A DNA stretch of 64,000 nucleotides, taken from NCBI RefSeq assembly GCF_003390865.1, contig NZ_QMEJ01000006.1, positions 186,001 to 250,000 on the forward strand, written 5' to 3'. The translations under genes were made by a program, and so were the position numbers. A model generated the notes under the pieces. It searched no databases. It had not been told where the DNA came from and saw nothing but the letters and a program-made list of their open reading frames with translations. The DNA comes from Tropicimonas sp. IMCC34011. Its GTDB lineage: Bacteria; Pseudomonadota; Alphaproteobacteria; Rhodobacterales; Rhodobacteraceae. Positions 1-9,168 of this stretch are shown piece by piece (within the stretch, counting starts at the first letter, position 1; each line of letters starts with the position of its first letter).

Positions 1-32
1 AACGGCCGGTTTTCCCGGCTCTGTCTGGTCGC

Positions 33-1361
33 TCAGAGACCGTACACCTTGCTCGGCAGCCACAGAGCGATTTCTGGGAAGATCATCACCAGCGCGAGCG
101 CGAGGATCATGACGAAGACGAAGGGCACGATGGAGCGGTAGATGTCCCGCAGGCCGATCTCCGGAGGGGCCATCGCGCGCATCAGGAAGAGATTGTAGCC
201 AAAGGGCGGCGTCATGTAGGCGATCTGGCAGGTGATCGTGTAGAGCACGCCGTACCACACCAGATCGAAGCCGAGTTCGCCCACGAGCGGCACGTAGAGC
301 GGCGCCACGATGACCAGCATCGCCGTGTCGTCGAGGAACGTGCCCATGACGAGAAAGCTGAGCTGCATCAGGATGAGGATCATCCACGGGTTCAGGCCGA
401 GCTGCTCGGTGAACAGGGATTCGATGGCCCGCACCGCGCCCAGCCCGTCGAACACGGCGCCGAAGGCGAGGGCGGCGGTGATGATCCACATGAACATGCA
501 GGTGATGCCGAGGGTCTGCCGGATCGTCGTCTCGAAGACGGTCCACGTCATCCGGCGCTTGAGAACCGCGGCAACGAAGGCGGCGATTGCGCCGATGGCG
601 GAACTCTCGACGAGGCTGGTCCAGCCGTTGACGAACGGCACCATCATCACCGCGAAGATCGCGACGGGCAGGAGCCCGGCCCAGAGGAGGCGGATCTTCT
701 CCTCCCGCGTGATCTCCGCCAGCTCCGCCTCGGTCAGCGTGGGTCCGAGCTCCGGCGTGATGCGGCAGCGGATCCAGATGTAGAGGATGAAGAGCCCCGC
801 CATCATCAGTCCCGGAAGGGCGCCCGCGAGCCAGAGCTGACCCACCGGCTGCCGCGCGATCATCGCGTAGAGGACGAGGACGACGGATGGCGGCACGAGG
901 ATACCCAGGGAGGAGCCTGCCTGGATCACCCCCGTGACCATCAGCTTGTCGTAGTTGCGTTTCAGGAGTTCCGGCAGGGCGATGGTCGCCCCGATGGCCA
1001 TGCCGGCCACCGACAGCCCGTTCATCGCGGAGATCAGCACCATGAGGCCGATCGTGCCCATCGCGAGGCCGCCGGGCGTCCCGCCGGTCCAGACGTGGAA
1101 CATGCGGTAGAGATCGTCGGCGATCTTCGACTCGGACAGCACGTAGCCCATGAAGATGAACATCGGCAGCGTCAGAAGCGGATACCACCGCATCACCTTG
1201 ATGATGGCGGAGAAGCCGAGGTCGTAGCCGCCCCGGTCGCCCCAGAGGAGTACCGCAGCGATGACGGCGACGAAGCCGATGGCGCCGAAGACGCGCTGCC
1301 CGGTGAAGAGCATCAGCATCATCGTGGAGAACATGAGGGCGGCGATCAGCTCATAGGGCAT
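33..1361 (-). CDS. TRAP transporter large permease (DctM family)
   Basis: Large membrane subunit of a tripartite ATP-independent periplasmic transporter, which moves small organic acids or similar solutes inward on an ion gradient. The 442-residue protein is almost wholly hydrophobic, with the family's repeated Gly/Pro-rich turns (for example GILVPPSVVLVLYA and YMTPPFGYNLFLM) and the usual 12-helix length. I start it at MPYELIAALMF; the open frame runs 22 residues further upstream but that part is Arg/Cys-rich and lies in the small-permease gene. It overlaps the small permease by 11 bp, so the two are translated as a pair. No periplasmic binding protein is seen on this side; it may lie left of the window. 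Substrate unknown. Confidence 0.93.
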   Translation of the reverse strand: MPYELIAALMFSTMMLMLFTGQRVFGAIGFVAVIAAVLLWGDRGGYDLGFSAIIKVMRWYPLLTLPMFIFMGYVLSESKIADDLYRMFHVWTGGTPGGLAMGTIGLMVLISAMNGLSVAGMAIGATIALPELLKRNYDKLMVTGVIQAGSSLGILVPPSVVLVLYAMIARQPVGQLWLAGALPGLMMAGLFILYIWIRCRITPELGPTLTEAELAEITREEKIRLLWAGLLPVAIFAVMMVPFVNGWTSLVESSAIGAIAAFVAAVLKRRMTWTVFETTIRQTLGITCMFMWIITAALAFGAVFDGLGAVRAIESLFTEQLGLNPWMILILMQLSFLVMGTFLDDTAMLVIVAPLYVPLVGELGFDLVWYGVLYTITCQIAYMTPPFGYNLFLMRAMAPPEIGLRDIYRSIVPFVFVMILALALVMIFPEIALWLPSKVYGL

Positions 1362-1893
1362 CGCCCGGCTCCTCGTCCTGGTGTCTGAGGGGGCGTCCGG
1401 TGCGCAGGAACAACACGTCCTTGGCAAGCTCGCTCAACGCCTGAAGCAGCAAAAGCGCGATGCCGACGCAGATCGTGACCTTGATCGGCCACAGATAGGG
1501 GCGCCAAGCCGAGGGGCTGCGTTCGCCGCCGTACTGGAAGGAATAGCGGGTACTGTCGATCCCGCCCCAGAGCATGATCCCGAGATAGACGATCAGGACG
1601 AGGACGGTCACGGCATCCGTCCAGGCCTTCCTGCGCGGCGAGAGCGATCCGTAGATCAGGTCCATGCGCACATGGGTGCCCATCTGCATCGCGTAGGGGC
1701 CGCCGAGGACGAAGTAGGCGATCATGATGAATTGCGCCATCTCCAGCGTCCAGAGCGACGGCATGAAGAAGACCTTGGACACGGTGGACCACATCAGCAC
1801 GCCCATCAGGGCGAAGATGCCGAACATCACCAGCCGGCCGAGGCCGTAATTCATGCGGTCGACGGCCGCGACGAAGAGACGGAGGAGGTTCAT
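1351..1893 (-). CDS. TRAP transporter small permease (DctQ family)
   Basis: Small four-helix membrane subunit that pairs with the large TRAP permease. It is 180 residues, with hydrophobic segments near residues 18-38, 52-72, 95-115 and 138-160 and the family's short charged loop after helix 2 (MGTHVRMDLIYGSLSPRRKA, a DctQ hallmark H-V-R-x-D). Its start overlaps the end of the upstream amidohydrolase gene by 4 bp and its end overlaps the large permease, so the three form one operon. Confidence 0.92.
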   Translation of the reverse strand: MNLLRLFVAAVDRMNYGLGRLVMFGIFALMGVLMWSTVSKVFFMPSLWTLEMAQFIMIAYFVLGGPYAMQMGTHVRMDLIYGSLSPRRKAWTDAVTVLVLIVYLGIMLWGGIDSTRYSFQYGGERSPSAWRPYLWPIKVTICVGIALLLLQALSELAKDVLFLRTGRPLRHQDEEPGDAL

Positions 1894-2681
1894 GCGCGGA
1901 CCTCTCCCGCACCGGTCCGGGCGAGCGGCTCCTTGAGCGTCTCCGTCAGATGCCGCGCCATCCGCTCCGCCGCCGCATCGTCCGCGATGAGGTCGTTCCG
2001 GATCTCGATCATCAGGGCCGGGCGCCCTTTGTCCTCGCCGTGGAGCTTCAGGGTATGGGTCACGCCGTCCGCCGCCGAGTAGGGCTCGTTCAGCGCCGCG
2101 CGCCAGATGCCGCGCGCGGTCTCAGCACGGCAGGCGGCCTCGGCGAGGTCCGGGGTTGCATCGTGGAGGAAGCCCAGATCCAGCTCGCGCGCCATGCCGT
2201 TGTAGATTGGCGTGAAGCTGTGGATCGTCAGAAGCGTCGCGGTCCGCCCCGTCTTCTCCTCCTGCGCGCTGCATACGCCGGCCAGAGCGTCGTGGTAGGG
2301 CGTGTGGACCCGGTCGAAGCGCTCCCGCCGCGCGTCCTCAGCGAGGGACGCGTTGCCCGGAACGGCGTGGATCTCGCTCTGCGCGGGGATCGCATCGGGC
2401 GCCGAGAGCGGGCGGTTGCAATCGTAGACGAGGCGAGAGATCGCGCCCTCGACCACGGGAGCGTCTAGGAGCTCGCCCAGGAGACGGGCCACCGGCGCCG
2501 CGCCGATATCCCAGGCGACGTGGGATTGCAGGACCCCGGCATCGAGACCGAGATCCGACAGCTCCGGGGGGACGTGGCAGGAGGCGTGTTCGCAGGCGAC
2601 GACGAGGGCGGCCGGCCGTTCGGGGCCGATCACATGTGCCGCTGTCCAGTCGTCTCGGGCCATTTCTCTTGTCCCGTCCAT
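1890..2681 (-). CDS. N-formylglutamate amidohydrolase family protein
   Basis: Predicted cytoplasmic zinc amidohydrolase of the N-formylglutamate deformylase family, 263 residues. Visible family signatures are EHASCHVPPEL near residue 31 (metal-binding E-H), HSFTPIYNG near residue 155 and IEIRNDLI near residue 225. Classical members release formate from N-formyl-L-glutamate in histidine degradation, but no other hut gene is nearby. Here the gene leads a TRAP permease operon, so it more likely acts on the imported N-acylated compound. The start is uncertain: ATG at 2681 has no clear Shine-Dalgarno site, and an in-frame ATG six codons later (2663) is equally possible. Confidence 0.85.
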   Translation of the reverse strand: MDGTREMARDDWTAAHVIGPERPAALVVACEHASCHVPPELSDLGLDAGVLQSHVAWDIGAAPVARLLGELLDAPVVEGAISRLVYDCNRPLSAPDAIPAQSEIHAVPGNASLAEDARRERFDRVHTPYHDALAGVCSAQEEKTGRTATLLTIHSFTPIYNGMARELDLGFLHDATPDLAEAACRAETARGIWRAALNEPYSAADGVTHTLKLHGEDKGRPALMIEIRNDLIADDAAAERMARHLTETLKEPLARTGAGEVRA

Positions 2682-2688
2682 GCCATTT

Positions 2689-2704
2689 GTGAAAATATCA
2701 TTAC
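2689..2704. promoter_or_regulatory. candidate RpiR operator (AT-rich dyad)
   Basis: GTGAAAATATCATTAC matches its own reverse complement at 10 of 16 positions (GTnA..ATAT..TnAC). It sits in the short divergent gap between the amidohydrolase start and the RpiR regulator, inside an unusually A+T-rich stretch. RpiR/MurR proteins bind such imperfect dyads; binding here is inferred. Confidence 0.35.
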
Positions 2705-2784
2705 AGCCGACTGGCTTGTGTCAAGATTTATTCTGTATCCTTGGGTACATCGAAGAGACGGCTGTAGCGGAAGGAACGCCACCC

Positions 2785-3651
2785 TTGAGCAAACGCCCCC
2801 TGGTCCGCGATCTTCTGAAGGAGAAGGAGGTCGATCTGACGGCGTCGGAGCGGAAGCTCACGGCCGTTCTGATCGACGGCGCCATGGTCGCCGGCCTGCA
2901 ATCGATCACCCGGCTGGCGGACAGCGCACAGGTCTCGACGCCGACCGTCATCCGCCTTGCGCGCAAGCTCGGCTTCGACGGGTTCGGCGACCTTCAGGAC
3001 GCGATCCGGGAGGATATCGCGGCGCGCATCAAGGAGCCGCTCGCCAAACTGGAGCCGGTCTCGCCCGATGCGCCGCGCGATCACATCGTCTCCCGCTTCG
3101 TCGCCAGCGCCACCGCCAACATCAACCGCACGCTGGAGCGTCTGGACCTTGCGGAGTTCGACCGCGCGGCGGAAATCCTGTCCGACACGGCGCGGGAGCT
3201 GCATATCATGGGCGGGCGGATCACCCGCTCCAACGCGCATTATCTCTTCAATCACCTTCAGATCATTCGCCCGCGCGTCTTCCTGATGGACAGCTCCCCG
3301 AGCGTCTGGCCGCAATCGCTGCTCGACATGGGCCCCCATTCCGCGCTCGTGATCTTCGATATCCGTCGCTACGAGAAGGAGCTGGAGAAGCTCGCCGGCT
3401 TTGCAGTCGAGCAGGGCGTGAGCATAGTGCTCTTTACCGATGTCTGGGGCTCGCCCATCGAGCCGCATGCTTCGGTCTGTTTCCGCGCGGCGATCGAGGT
3501 GCCGTCGAGCTGGGACTCGACGCTCGCCATCAACCTGCTCGTCGAGGCGCTGATCGCCGAGGTGCAGAGCCGGCTCTCGGACAGCAGCGCCGACCGGATC
3601 TCCGCGCTGGAAAAGACCATCGGCGAGTCGAAGATCTTCCGGGGGATCTGA
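2785..3651 (+). CDS. MurR/RpiR family transcriptional regulator
   Basis: Regulator with an N-terminal RpiR helix-turn-helix (about residues 10-80, core ITRLADSAQVSTPTVIRLAR) and a C-terminal SIS sugar-phosphate-binding domain (about 115-250, with MGGRITRSNAHYLFNHL). I choose a TTG start at 2785 with AAGGA nine bases upstream, giving 288 residues beginning LSKRPLVRDLL. The ATG at 2680 would add 35 residues that do not look like the family and would overlap the divergent amidohydrolase gene. It is divergent from the amidohydrolase-TRAP operon and probably controls it. SIS domains usually sense phosphosugars, although some members of this subgroup respond to other metabolites. Confidence 0.88.
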   Translation: MSKRPLVRDLLKEKEVDLTASERKLTAVLIDGAMVAGLQSITRLADSAQVSTPTVIRLARKLGFDGFGDLQDAIREDIAARIKEPLAKLEPVSPDAPRDHIVSRFVASATANINRTLERLDLAEFDRAAEILSDTARELHIMGGRITRSNAHYLFNHLQIIRPRVFLMDSSPSVWPQSLLDMGPHSALVIFDIRRYEKELEKLAGFAVEQGVSIVLFTDVWGSPIEPHASVCFRAAIEVPSSWDSTLAINLLVEALIAEVQSRLSDSSADRISALEKTIGESKIFRGI

Positions 3652-3717
3652 CGGAGCCGCAGGGCGCCCTCATGGATCGTGACGAGACCGAGCGCGGGGC
3701 CGGCCCCTTGCTCCGCG

Positions 3718-6393
3718 TTAGTCTTGGTCCGCTTTGTAACCGAACTCGATCACATGCGCGCCGGGGCCGAGAGGGGCGGACTGCAGGGGTGCTCCTGCCA
3801 AGGTCGGATCCGTTGCGGTGCGGGGCAGGGTGATCGCGGCCGTCGCCCCCGGCGGTATCGAAACGGTCCACCGCCCCGTCGCACCGTCGATCTGCCAGGC
3901 GCTTTCGATCCTGCCGGAGGGCGCGTCGTAGCGGGCGGCGAGATGGCCGATGCGCTCGTCGAAGATCGGGCGCATCCGGATGGACGCGAACCCCGGCGCC
4001 GCCTCATCCCAGTCGATGCCGGCGAGGCGGGACCAGATCCACTCCCCGACCGAGCCGAAGGAGTAGTGGTTGAACGAGTTCATGCTGGCGCTCTGGAAGC
4101 CGCGCTCGGGCGTCCAGCCATCCCAGCGTTCCCACGTCGTCGTGGCGCCGTGACGGATCGAGAAGCCCCAGGAGGGAAAGCTCTCCTTGAGGAGCAGATC
4201 CACCGCGCGGCGCTCCGAGAGCTCGTCCGCGACGACCGGGCAGACATGGCGCACGCCGAGAAAGCCGGTCTGCAGATGCCAGCCCGCCTCCTCTAAGAGC
4301 TGGCCGAGACGGGCGACGGCCGGGGACCGGTCCTCGAGGAGACCGAAGTCGAGCGCGAGGAGGTAGGCGGTCTGCGTGTCTCCCGAGAGGCGACCCTCGC
4401 TATCCGCGAAGGCGCCGCGAAACGACGCGCGAAGGCGGGCGGCGAGCAGGTGCCAGCGCGTTCTGTCGCGGCCGAGCACGCCCGCGATCTTTCCCATCAG
4501 ATCCGCGATGTGGACCCAGTAGGCGCTCGCGACGAGGGCGGGATCGCTGCGCGGGCCGACATTCAGCCAGTCGCCGTAATTGTTGTTCACCCGGTTCAGG
4601 CGGACGCCATCCGGGTTGGCGGCCTCGATATAGTCCATCCACGCCACGAACGGCTCCCAGGCGCGGTGAAGAAGGTCCGTCCGGCCCGTTCTGAGATAGT
4701 CGTGCCACGCGATGATGATCGGCCCGTCCCCCCAGCCCGGCGCGCCCGGCTGCGGTGTCAGGCGATAGGGATTGAGCGGCTTCGTCGGGGCGACATCCGG
4801 GAAGGCGCCTTCGGGGGACTGACCGTCGATCAAGTCCTCCAAGTACTTCGTCGCAAAAGCCGTCGTCTCCATGTTGAAGCCGGCGGTCCGCCAGAAGACC
4901 TGCGCATCCGCCGTCCAGCCATACCGCTCGTCCCGCTGCGGGCAATCGGTGGGAACGGCGATGAAGTTGTCCCGCTGACTCCAGAAGATGTTGGACAGAA
5001 GCTTGTTCAGAAGCGCGTTGCCGGTGTCGATCTCTCCAGTGCGGGGCATGTCCGTCTGCAGCGCGATGCCGGTGAGGGCAGGCTCTGCAAGAAGGGCGCC
5101 GCTCTCGACCGTGAGGCCGACATACTGGAAGCCGTGGAAGGTGAAGCGGGGGGTATAGACCTCCTCGCCGCCGCCCCTGGCGATGTAGACGTCCTCGGAG
5201 ACCGCGTAGCGCAGGTTCTCGGTATAGAGCGCGCCGTCTTCCGTCAGGCGCTCGGCGTGGCGCAGGCGGATGCGGGTTCCGGGCTCCGCCGTGATCTTGA
5301 GTTCGCAATAGCCGGCGATGTTCTGGCCGAGGTCGTAGATGCGTTCGGACCCGCAAGGACCGAGTTCCCGCGCCCCAAGCCGTTCGACCTCGCGGATGGG
5401 CTGTGCGCGGGCGGCGTTCAGCTCGGGCGCGCGGGGTTCTGGATCACCGGTCTCGACGGGCTGCCAGTCCGCATCGTCGTATCCGGGAGCCGACCAGCCG
5501 GACATCTCTTTCCGGGCATCGAAGGCTTCGCCGGCGAGGAAGTCGCTGTAGAGGATGGGGCCGCGGGCGCAGGTCCAGCCGTCGTCGCTGCGCAGGACCT
5601 GACGTGTTCCGTCCGCGTAATGCAGGTGGATCTGGCAGAGAAAGGCGGGCCGACCGCCGTAATGGTTGCCTGCACGGCGCTGGTTGTGGCCGACCCGGCC
5701 GCTGTACCATCCCTCGCCGAGGATCGCGCCCAGGGCGTTCCCGCCCGCGCGCAGGTGCCCGGTCACGTCGTGGACCTGGTACTCGGCCCGCGTGTGGTAA
5801 TCGGTCCAGCCGGGGGCGAGGACGTCGGAGCCGATGCGCGTGCCGTTGACGTAAAATTCGTAGAGGCCGAGCGCCGTCGTGTAGGCCGTGGCTCGGACCG
5901 GAGCGTTCGGAAGGTGCAGCTCGCGGCGCAGGTAATCGACGGGGCGGGCTTGGAAGCGGTTGTCGTACGCGTCATCCTGCGGCACCGGGCGGCCCGCGGC
6001 GGGGACGAAGGGACGGGCGATCCACTCGGCCTGCCAATCCTCCGCGAAGAGCCCGGTAAAGAGCTCGGCCGGATCGGGGATCGGGGCGGGGCGGCCCGCT
6101 TCGTCCCAAAGCTGCACGCTCCACCACAGATGCCTGTCCGAGGGCAGGGGCGGCCCGTCATAGGAGGCGCCGAGACCGGACATTTCGCGGCGTCCGCTGT
6201 CCCACAGATCGGCCCGGCCGGAGGCGACGGCGTCCCGGTCTTCGCCGATGAGGAGGCGACAGGCGCTCTGACCGAGGGCCTGTCCGCCGAGGGACCATGT
6301 GAAGCGGGGGCGGGCGCTGTTCAGGCCGAGCGTCGGGTTCAGATGCTCGCATCTGAGGCGGATCGCGCGGAGCGCGGACGGGGCGTCGGACAT
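3718..6393 (-). CDS. alpha-L-rhamnosidase (GH78 family)
   Basis: Inverting glycoside hydrolase that removes terminal alpha-L-rhamnose. The 891-residue protein has the usual order: N-terminal beta domains (LRCEHLNPTLGL near the start), carbohydrate-binding domain, (alpha/alpha)6 barrel and C-terminal beta domain (SIPPGATAAITLP). The acid signature DCPQRDERYGWTADAQ is at about residues 483-498. I start at MSDAPSALRAIRLRCEHL; 53 further in-frame upstream codons overlap the GntR gene and are Pro/Arg-rich. There is no signal peptide, so it should work in the cytoplasm on an imported rhamnoside. It lies 13 bp after the GntR regulator in a three-gene operon divergent from a TRAP importer. Confidence 0.93.
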   Translation of the reverse strand: MSDAPSALRAIRLRCEHLNPTLGLNSARPRFTWSLGGQALGQSACRLLIGEDRDAVASGRADLWDSGRREMSGLGASYDGPPLPSDRHLWWSVQLWDEAGRPAPIPDPAELFTGLFAEDWQAEWIARPFVPAAGRPVPQDDAYDNRFQARPVDYLRRELHLPNAPVRATAYTTALGLYEFYVNGTRIGSDVLAPGWTDYHTRAEYQVHDVTGHLRAGGNALGAILGEGWYSGRVGHNQRRAGNHYGGRPAFLCQIHLHYADGTRQVLRSDDGWTCARGPILYSDFLAGEAFDARKEMSGWSAPGYDDADWQPVETGDPEPRAPELNAARAQPIREVERLGARELGPCGSERIYDLGQNIAGYCELKITAEPGTRIRLRHAERLTEDGALYTENLRYAVSEDVYIARGGGEEVYTPRFTFHGFQYVGLTVESGALLAEPALTGIALQTDMPRTGEIDTGNALLNKLLSNIFWSQRDNFIAVPTDCPQRDERYGWTADAQVFWRTAGFNMETTAFATKYLEDLIDGQSPEGAFPDVAPTKPLNPYRLTPQPGAPGWGDGPIIIAWHDYLRTGRTDLLHRAWEPFVAWMDYIEAANPDGVRLNRVNNNYGDWLNVGPRSDPALVASAYWVHIADLMGKIAGVLGRDRTRWHLLAARLRASFRGAFADSEGRLSGDTQTAYLLALDFGLLEDRSPAVARLGQLLEEAGWHLQTGFLGVRHVCPVVADELSERRAVDLLLKESFPSWGFSIRHGATTTWERWDGWTPERGFQSASMNSFNHYSFGSVGEWIWSRLAGIDWDEAAPGFASIRMRPIFDERIGHLAARYDAPSGRIESAWQIDGATGRWTVSIPPGATAAITLPRTATDPTLAGAPLQSAPLGPGAHVIEFGYKADQD

Positions 6394-6406
6394 GGACCTA
6401 CTGACG

Positions 6407-7096
6407 TCAGAGGTGAACGGCCCGGCTCCGGGCGCTCTGGATATGGCTCTCCATCGCGGCCATGGCGGCGGCCCGGTCGCGCGAGCCGATGGCGTCGATG
6501 ATGGCCAGATGATCGGTGAAGGCATCCAGCATGTAGGCCGCGGAGAGGGCATGGCGGTAGAGCTTGATCAGCCGCATCCGCGTCGTGTTCATCTCGTAGG
6601 TGCGGATCAGCAGAGCGTTCCCCGTCGCATCCATGAGGGCGTCGTGGAACGCGGCGTCGATCTCCTCCGCCTCGGCGAGCGTTGCCTCCGTCGGGCATTC
6701 GCGCATCGCCACCATCATCGCCTCGTGGCTGGCGCGATGGGCGTCGAGCGCCTCCTGCGGCATGTCGTCGGCGGCCTGTGCGGCGGCTTCGCGCTCCAGC
6801 GCCATGCGAAGCTGGAAGGTCTCCCGGATCATCGTCAGGTCGATCGCCGGGATCAGGATGCCGCGCTGATTCAGGACCTTGATGAGCCCCTCGGATTCGA
6901 GACGCGGCAGAAGCTCCCGCAGCGTCCCGACCGAGAGGTCGAGATTCTCCGACAGCGCCTTCTGCGACACCATCTGACCGGGCTTGAGCTCGCCGGTCCT
7001 CAGGGCATCGAGAAAGCGCTGGTACCCCGCGGTGCGGACGCTGCTGGTGCCGGGCGGGCCGGCCTTGCCGCGCAGAGGGGCGGACGGTGAACTCAT
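6407..7096 (-). CDS. GntR family regulator with FCD domain
   Basis: Transcription factor of 229 residues. The winged helix covers about residues 20-85 (QKALSENLDLSVGTLRELLPRLESEG is split by the recognition helix), followed by an all-helical FCD ligand domain with the metal-binding pattern D-x3-H (DAAFHDAL), FTDHLAI and MESHIQ. Its start overlaps the end of the DapA-type lyase by 4 bp and it is followed closely by the rhamnosidase. It probably represses this operon and the divergent TRAP genes in response to a sugar acid; the ligand is unknown. Confidence 0.9.
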   Translation of the reverse strand: MSSPSAPLRGKAGPPGTSSVRTAGYQRFLDALRTGELKPGQMVSQKALSENLDLSVGTLRELLPRLESEGLIKVLNQRGILIPAIDLTMIRETFQLRMALEREAAAQAADDMPQEALDAHRASHEAMMVAMRECPTEATLAEAEEIDAAFHDALMDATGNALLIRTYEMNTTRMRLIKLYRHALSAAYMLDAFTDHLAIIDAIGSRDRAAAMAAMESHIQSARSRAVHL

Positions 7097-8013
7097 TCGA
7101 CGGGTACTTCCTCCGGGGATGCGGTCAGGGCGCCGAGCAGGGATGCCAGCGTGTCCGCGGGTGTGGCTGCGAGGGGTGGTACCACCCGGGCGTAGGCATC
7201 GTCACCCTTCATGTGCGCGAGGACACTCTTGATGACCGTCAGGCCGCCATTGCCGTCGATCGCCTCGATGCGACGGGCGGCGAGGGTCCGGTCCGCGGCG
7301 TCGGGGGAGGGCGACGCGAGCTTGAGACCGGTTTCGGGGAAGAGGTTCGGCGTTCCGCCGATGAGGCCCGCGCCACCCTCGGCGATGACGTCCGGCAGGA
7401 TCCGGTCATCACCGGTGAAGATGGAGAGATCTGGGAAACCCCGTACGATCGCAAGCGTGTTGTCCAGATCGCCCGTGGAATCCTTCAGGCCGGCCACGCG
7501 CCCGCCGAGGACGCCCTGGATCGCCGCCACGTGATCGGGGGTGAGGCCCACGCCGCTGAAGGCGGGAATGTTGTAGAGCACGATGTCGAGCGCGGGCGAT
7601 CCCGCCCGCTCGATGACCGCCCGGTAGAAGTCGGCCACGGCCTCGACGCTCGCGGGAGCATAATAGAAGGGCGGCAGGACGAGGGCGGCTCGGCAGCCGA
7701 GCGCTGCGATGCCGGCGACCATCTTGGCGGCCTCGTCGATCGAGGAGGCGATGACGCCGGGCACGTGCCGGCGCATGTCATGGCCGGCATCGCGCAGCCC
7801 CGTCAGGGCGGCGAGCTTTTCCTCCGAGGAGAACGACGCGCCTTCGCCCGTGGTCCCGAAGAGAGTCACGAAGCTGCAACCGCCGTCCAGCATGGACGCG
7901 GCGTGGGATCCCAGTCGGGCCACGTCGATCCGGTAGTCTTCGGTCACCGGCGTGATGCAGGCAGCGATCACGCCCCGCAGGTCCGTCTGGTCAATCATCT
8001 CGGGGGCTCCCAT
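7093..8013 (-). CDS. dihydrodipicolinate synthase / N-acetylneuraminate lyase family protein
   Basis: Class I aldolase-fold lyase or dehydratase of 306 residues. Key family residues are present: GTTGEG at 53-58 (carboxylate binding), Tyr147 in LYNIP, and the Schiff-base Lys177 in AGLKDSTGD. Members outside lysine synthesis cleave or dehydrate 2-keto-3-deoxy sugar acids. With a rhamnosidase, a GntR/FCD regulator and a TRAP importer around it, breakdown of a keto-deoxy acid is more likely than a lysine role. It is the first gene of the minus-strand operon. Confidence 0.88.
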   Translation of the reverse strand: MGAPEMIDQTDLRGVIAACITPVTEDYRIDVARLGSHAASMLDGGCSFVTLFGTTGEGASFSSEEKLAALTGLRDAGHDMRRHVPGVIASSIDEAAKMVAGIAALGCRAALVLPPFYYAPASVEAVADFYRAVIERAGSPALDIVLYNIPAFSGVGLTPDHVAAIQGVLGGRVAGLKDSTGDLDNTLAIVRGFPDLSIFTGDDRILPDVIAEGGAGLIGGTPNLFPETGLKLASPSPDAADRTLAARRIEAIDGNGGLTVIKSVLAHMKGDDAYARVVPPLAATPADTLASLLGALTASPEEVPVE

Positions 8014-8042
8014 GCCGTCGGCTCACTGGCTGATCAAGTGAG

Positions 8043-8057
8043 TGTATAACTGATACA
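8043..8057. promoter_or_regulatory. candidate GntR/FCD operator
   Basis: TGTAT-AACTG-ATACA is a perfect 5-bp inverted repeat in the divergent gap between the DapA-type gene and the TRAP operon. FCD-type GntR regulators commonly bind short TGTAT/ATACA dyads. The A+T-rich stretch after it (TACAATCACTCTTTACAT) probably holds promoter elements. Confidence 0.45.
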
Positions 8058-8163
8058 ATCACTCTTTACATCAATTCCCGGGTCTTGCAATGTCATCCTC
8101 GCTTTCAGACATGGCTCGCCGCATGGTCGGGTTGTGCTTCAGAAGACCCCAGGGAGGTTTTAC

Positions 8164-9165
8164 ATGATCAGGACTTTCGCCGCTGCCGCACTCGTCGGCA
8201 CCACCGCTCTGACGGGCGCCGCCACCGCGCAGGACGCCATCGAGCTGAAGATTTCGGTGCCGAGCGTGCCGAGCGACATCCACACCCGCGCTCTCGGCGA
8301 GTTCAAGTCGAACCTCGAAGCCGCGATGCCCGGCGCGTTCGACGTGCAGATCTACGATTCGGGCTCGCTCTTCGGGCAGGGCGCCGACGTCGATGCCGTC
8401 GAGCGCGGCAATGCCGAGCTGACCTACCTGTCGTTCCAGCTCATCGCCGACCGGATGCCGCAATACGGTCTCTTCCCGTCGCCCTACCTGTTCCGGAGCC
8501 CCGAACACTACGCCGCGGTAATGGACAGCGAGATCGGCGAAGAGGTCCGCGCCACCGTCTCCGACGAGATGAACATGCAGCTGCTGTCCCAATGCTACCT
8601 CGGCACGCGCCAGCTCAACCTGCGCAACGCGCGGGACATCGAGACGCCGGAGGATCTGGCCGGCCTGAAGCTGCGGATGCCGAGCTCCGATGCATGGCTC
8701 TTCATGGGGCAGTCGCTCGGCGCCAACCCGACGCCGCTGCCGTTCGGCGAGGTCTATCTCGGCCTTCAGACCGGCACGATCGACGCGCAGGACAATCCGC
8801 TTCCGACCATCGAGGCCGCGAAGTTCTACGAGGTGACCGAGCAGATCACGATGACGGGTCACCTCGTCGACGCGATCAACCTCGTGATCTCCAACGAGGT
8901 GTGGAACGATCTCACCGAGGAACAGCAGGCCGCTGTCGAAGAGGCCGGCGATGCCGCCTGCGCGTGGAACAACGAGCAGCGTCTCAGCGAGGAAGAGCGT
9001 CTCGTCGGCTTCTTCGAGGATGAGGGTCTGACCATCACCGAGCCCGACGTGGACGCCTTCCGCACCCATGTCCAGCAGGTCTACATGGACAGCGACCGCT
9101 CCAACGACTGGCCCGAGGGCTGGGTCGAGCGGATCAACGAGCTGGCCCCCGGCTCCGAGGACTGA
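8164..9165 (+). CDS. TRAP transporter substrate-binding protein (DctP family)
   Basis: Periplasmic solute receptor of 333 residues. It starts at MIRTFAAAALVG with GGGAGG a few bases upstream, followed by a Sec signal peptide cleaved near GAATAQ-DAIEL (about residue 22). The mature part has the DctP pattern, including LRMPSSDAW near residue 180 where the conserved Arg normally binds the substrate carboxylate. First gene of the dctPQM operon. Divergent from the rhamnosidase operon, so the cargo may be a rhamnosylated or otherwise acidic sugar compound (inference). Confidence 0.93.
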   Translation: MIRTFAAAALVGTTALTGAATAQDAIELKISVPSVPSDIHTRALGEFKSNLEAAMPGAFDVQIYDSGSLFGQGADVDAVERGNAELTYLSFQLIADRMPQYGLFPSPYLFRSPEHYAAVMDSEIGEEVRATVSDEMNMQLLSQCYLGTRQLNLRNARDIETPEDLAGLKLRMPSSDAWLFMGQSLGANPTPLPFGEVYLGLQTGTIDAQDNPLPTIEAAKFYEVTEQITMTGHLVDAINLVISNEVWNDLTEEQQAAVEEAGDAACAWNNEQRLSEEERLVGFFEDEGLTITEPDVDAFRTHVQQVYMDSDRSNDWPEGWVERINELAPGSED

Positions 9166-9168
9166 TCG

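Noticed and set aside
1-32. Hairpin GCCGG-TTTTC-CCGGC at the very left edge
   Set aside because: Only 5 bp of stem, no T-run, and the context is cut off by the window edge; could be a terminator of the TRAP operon but not supportable.
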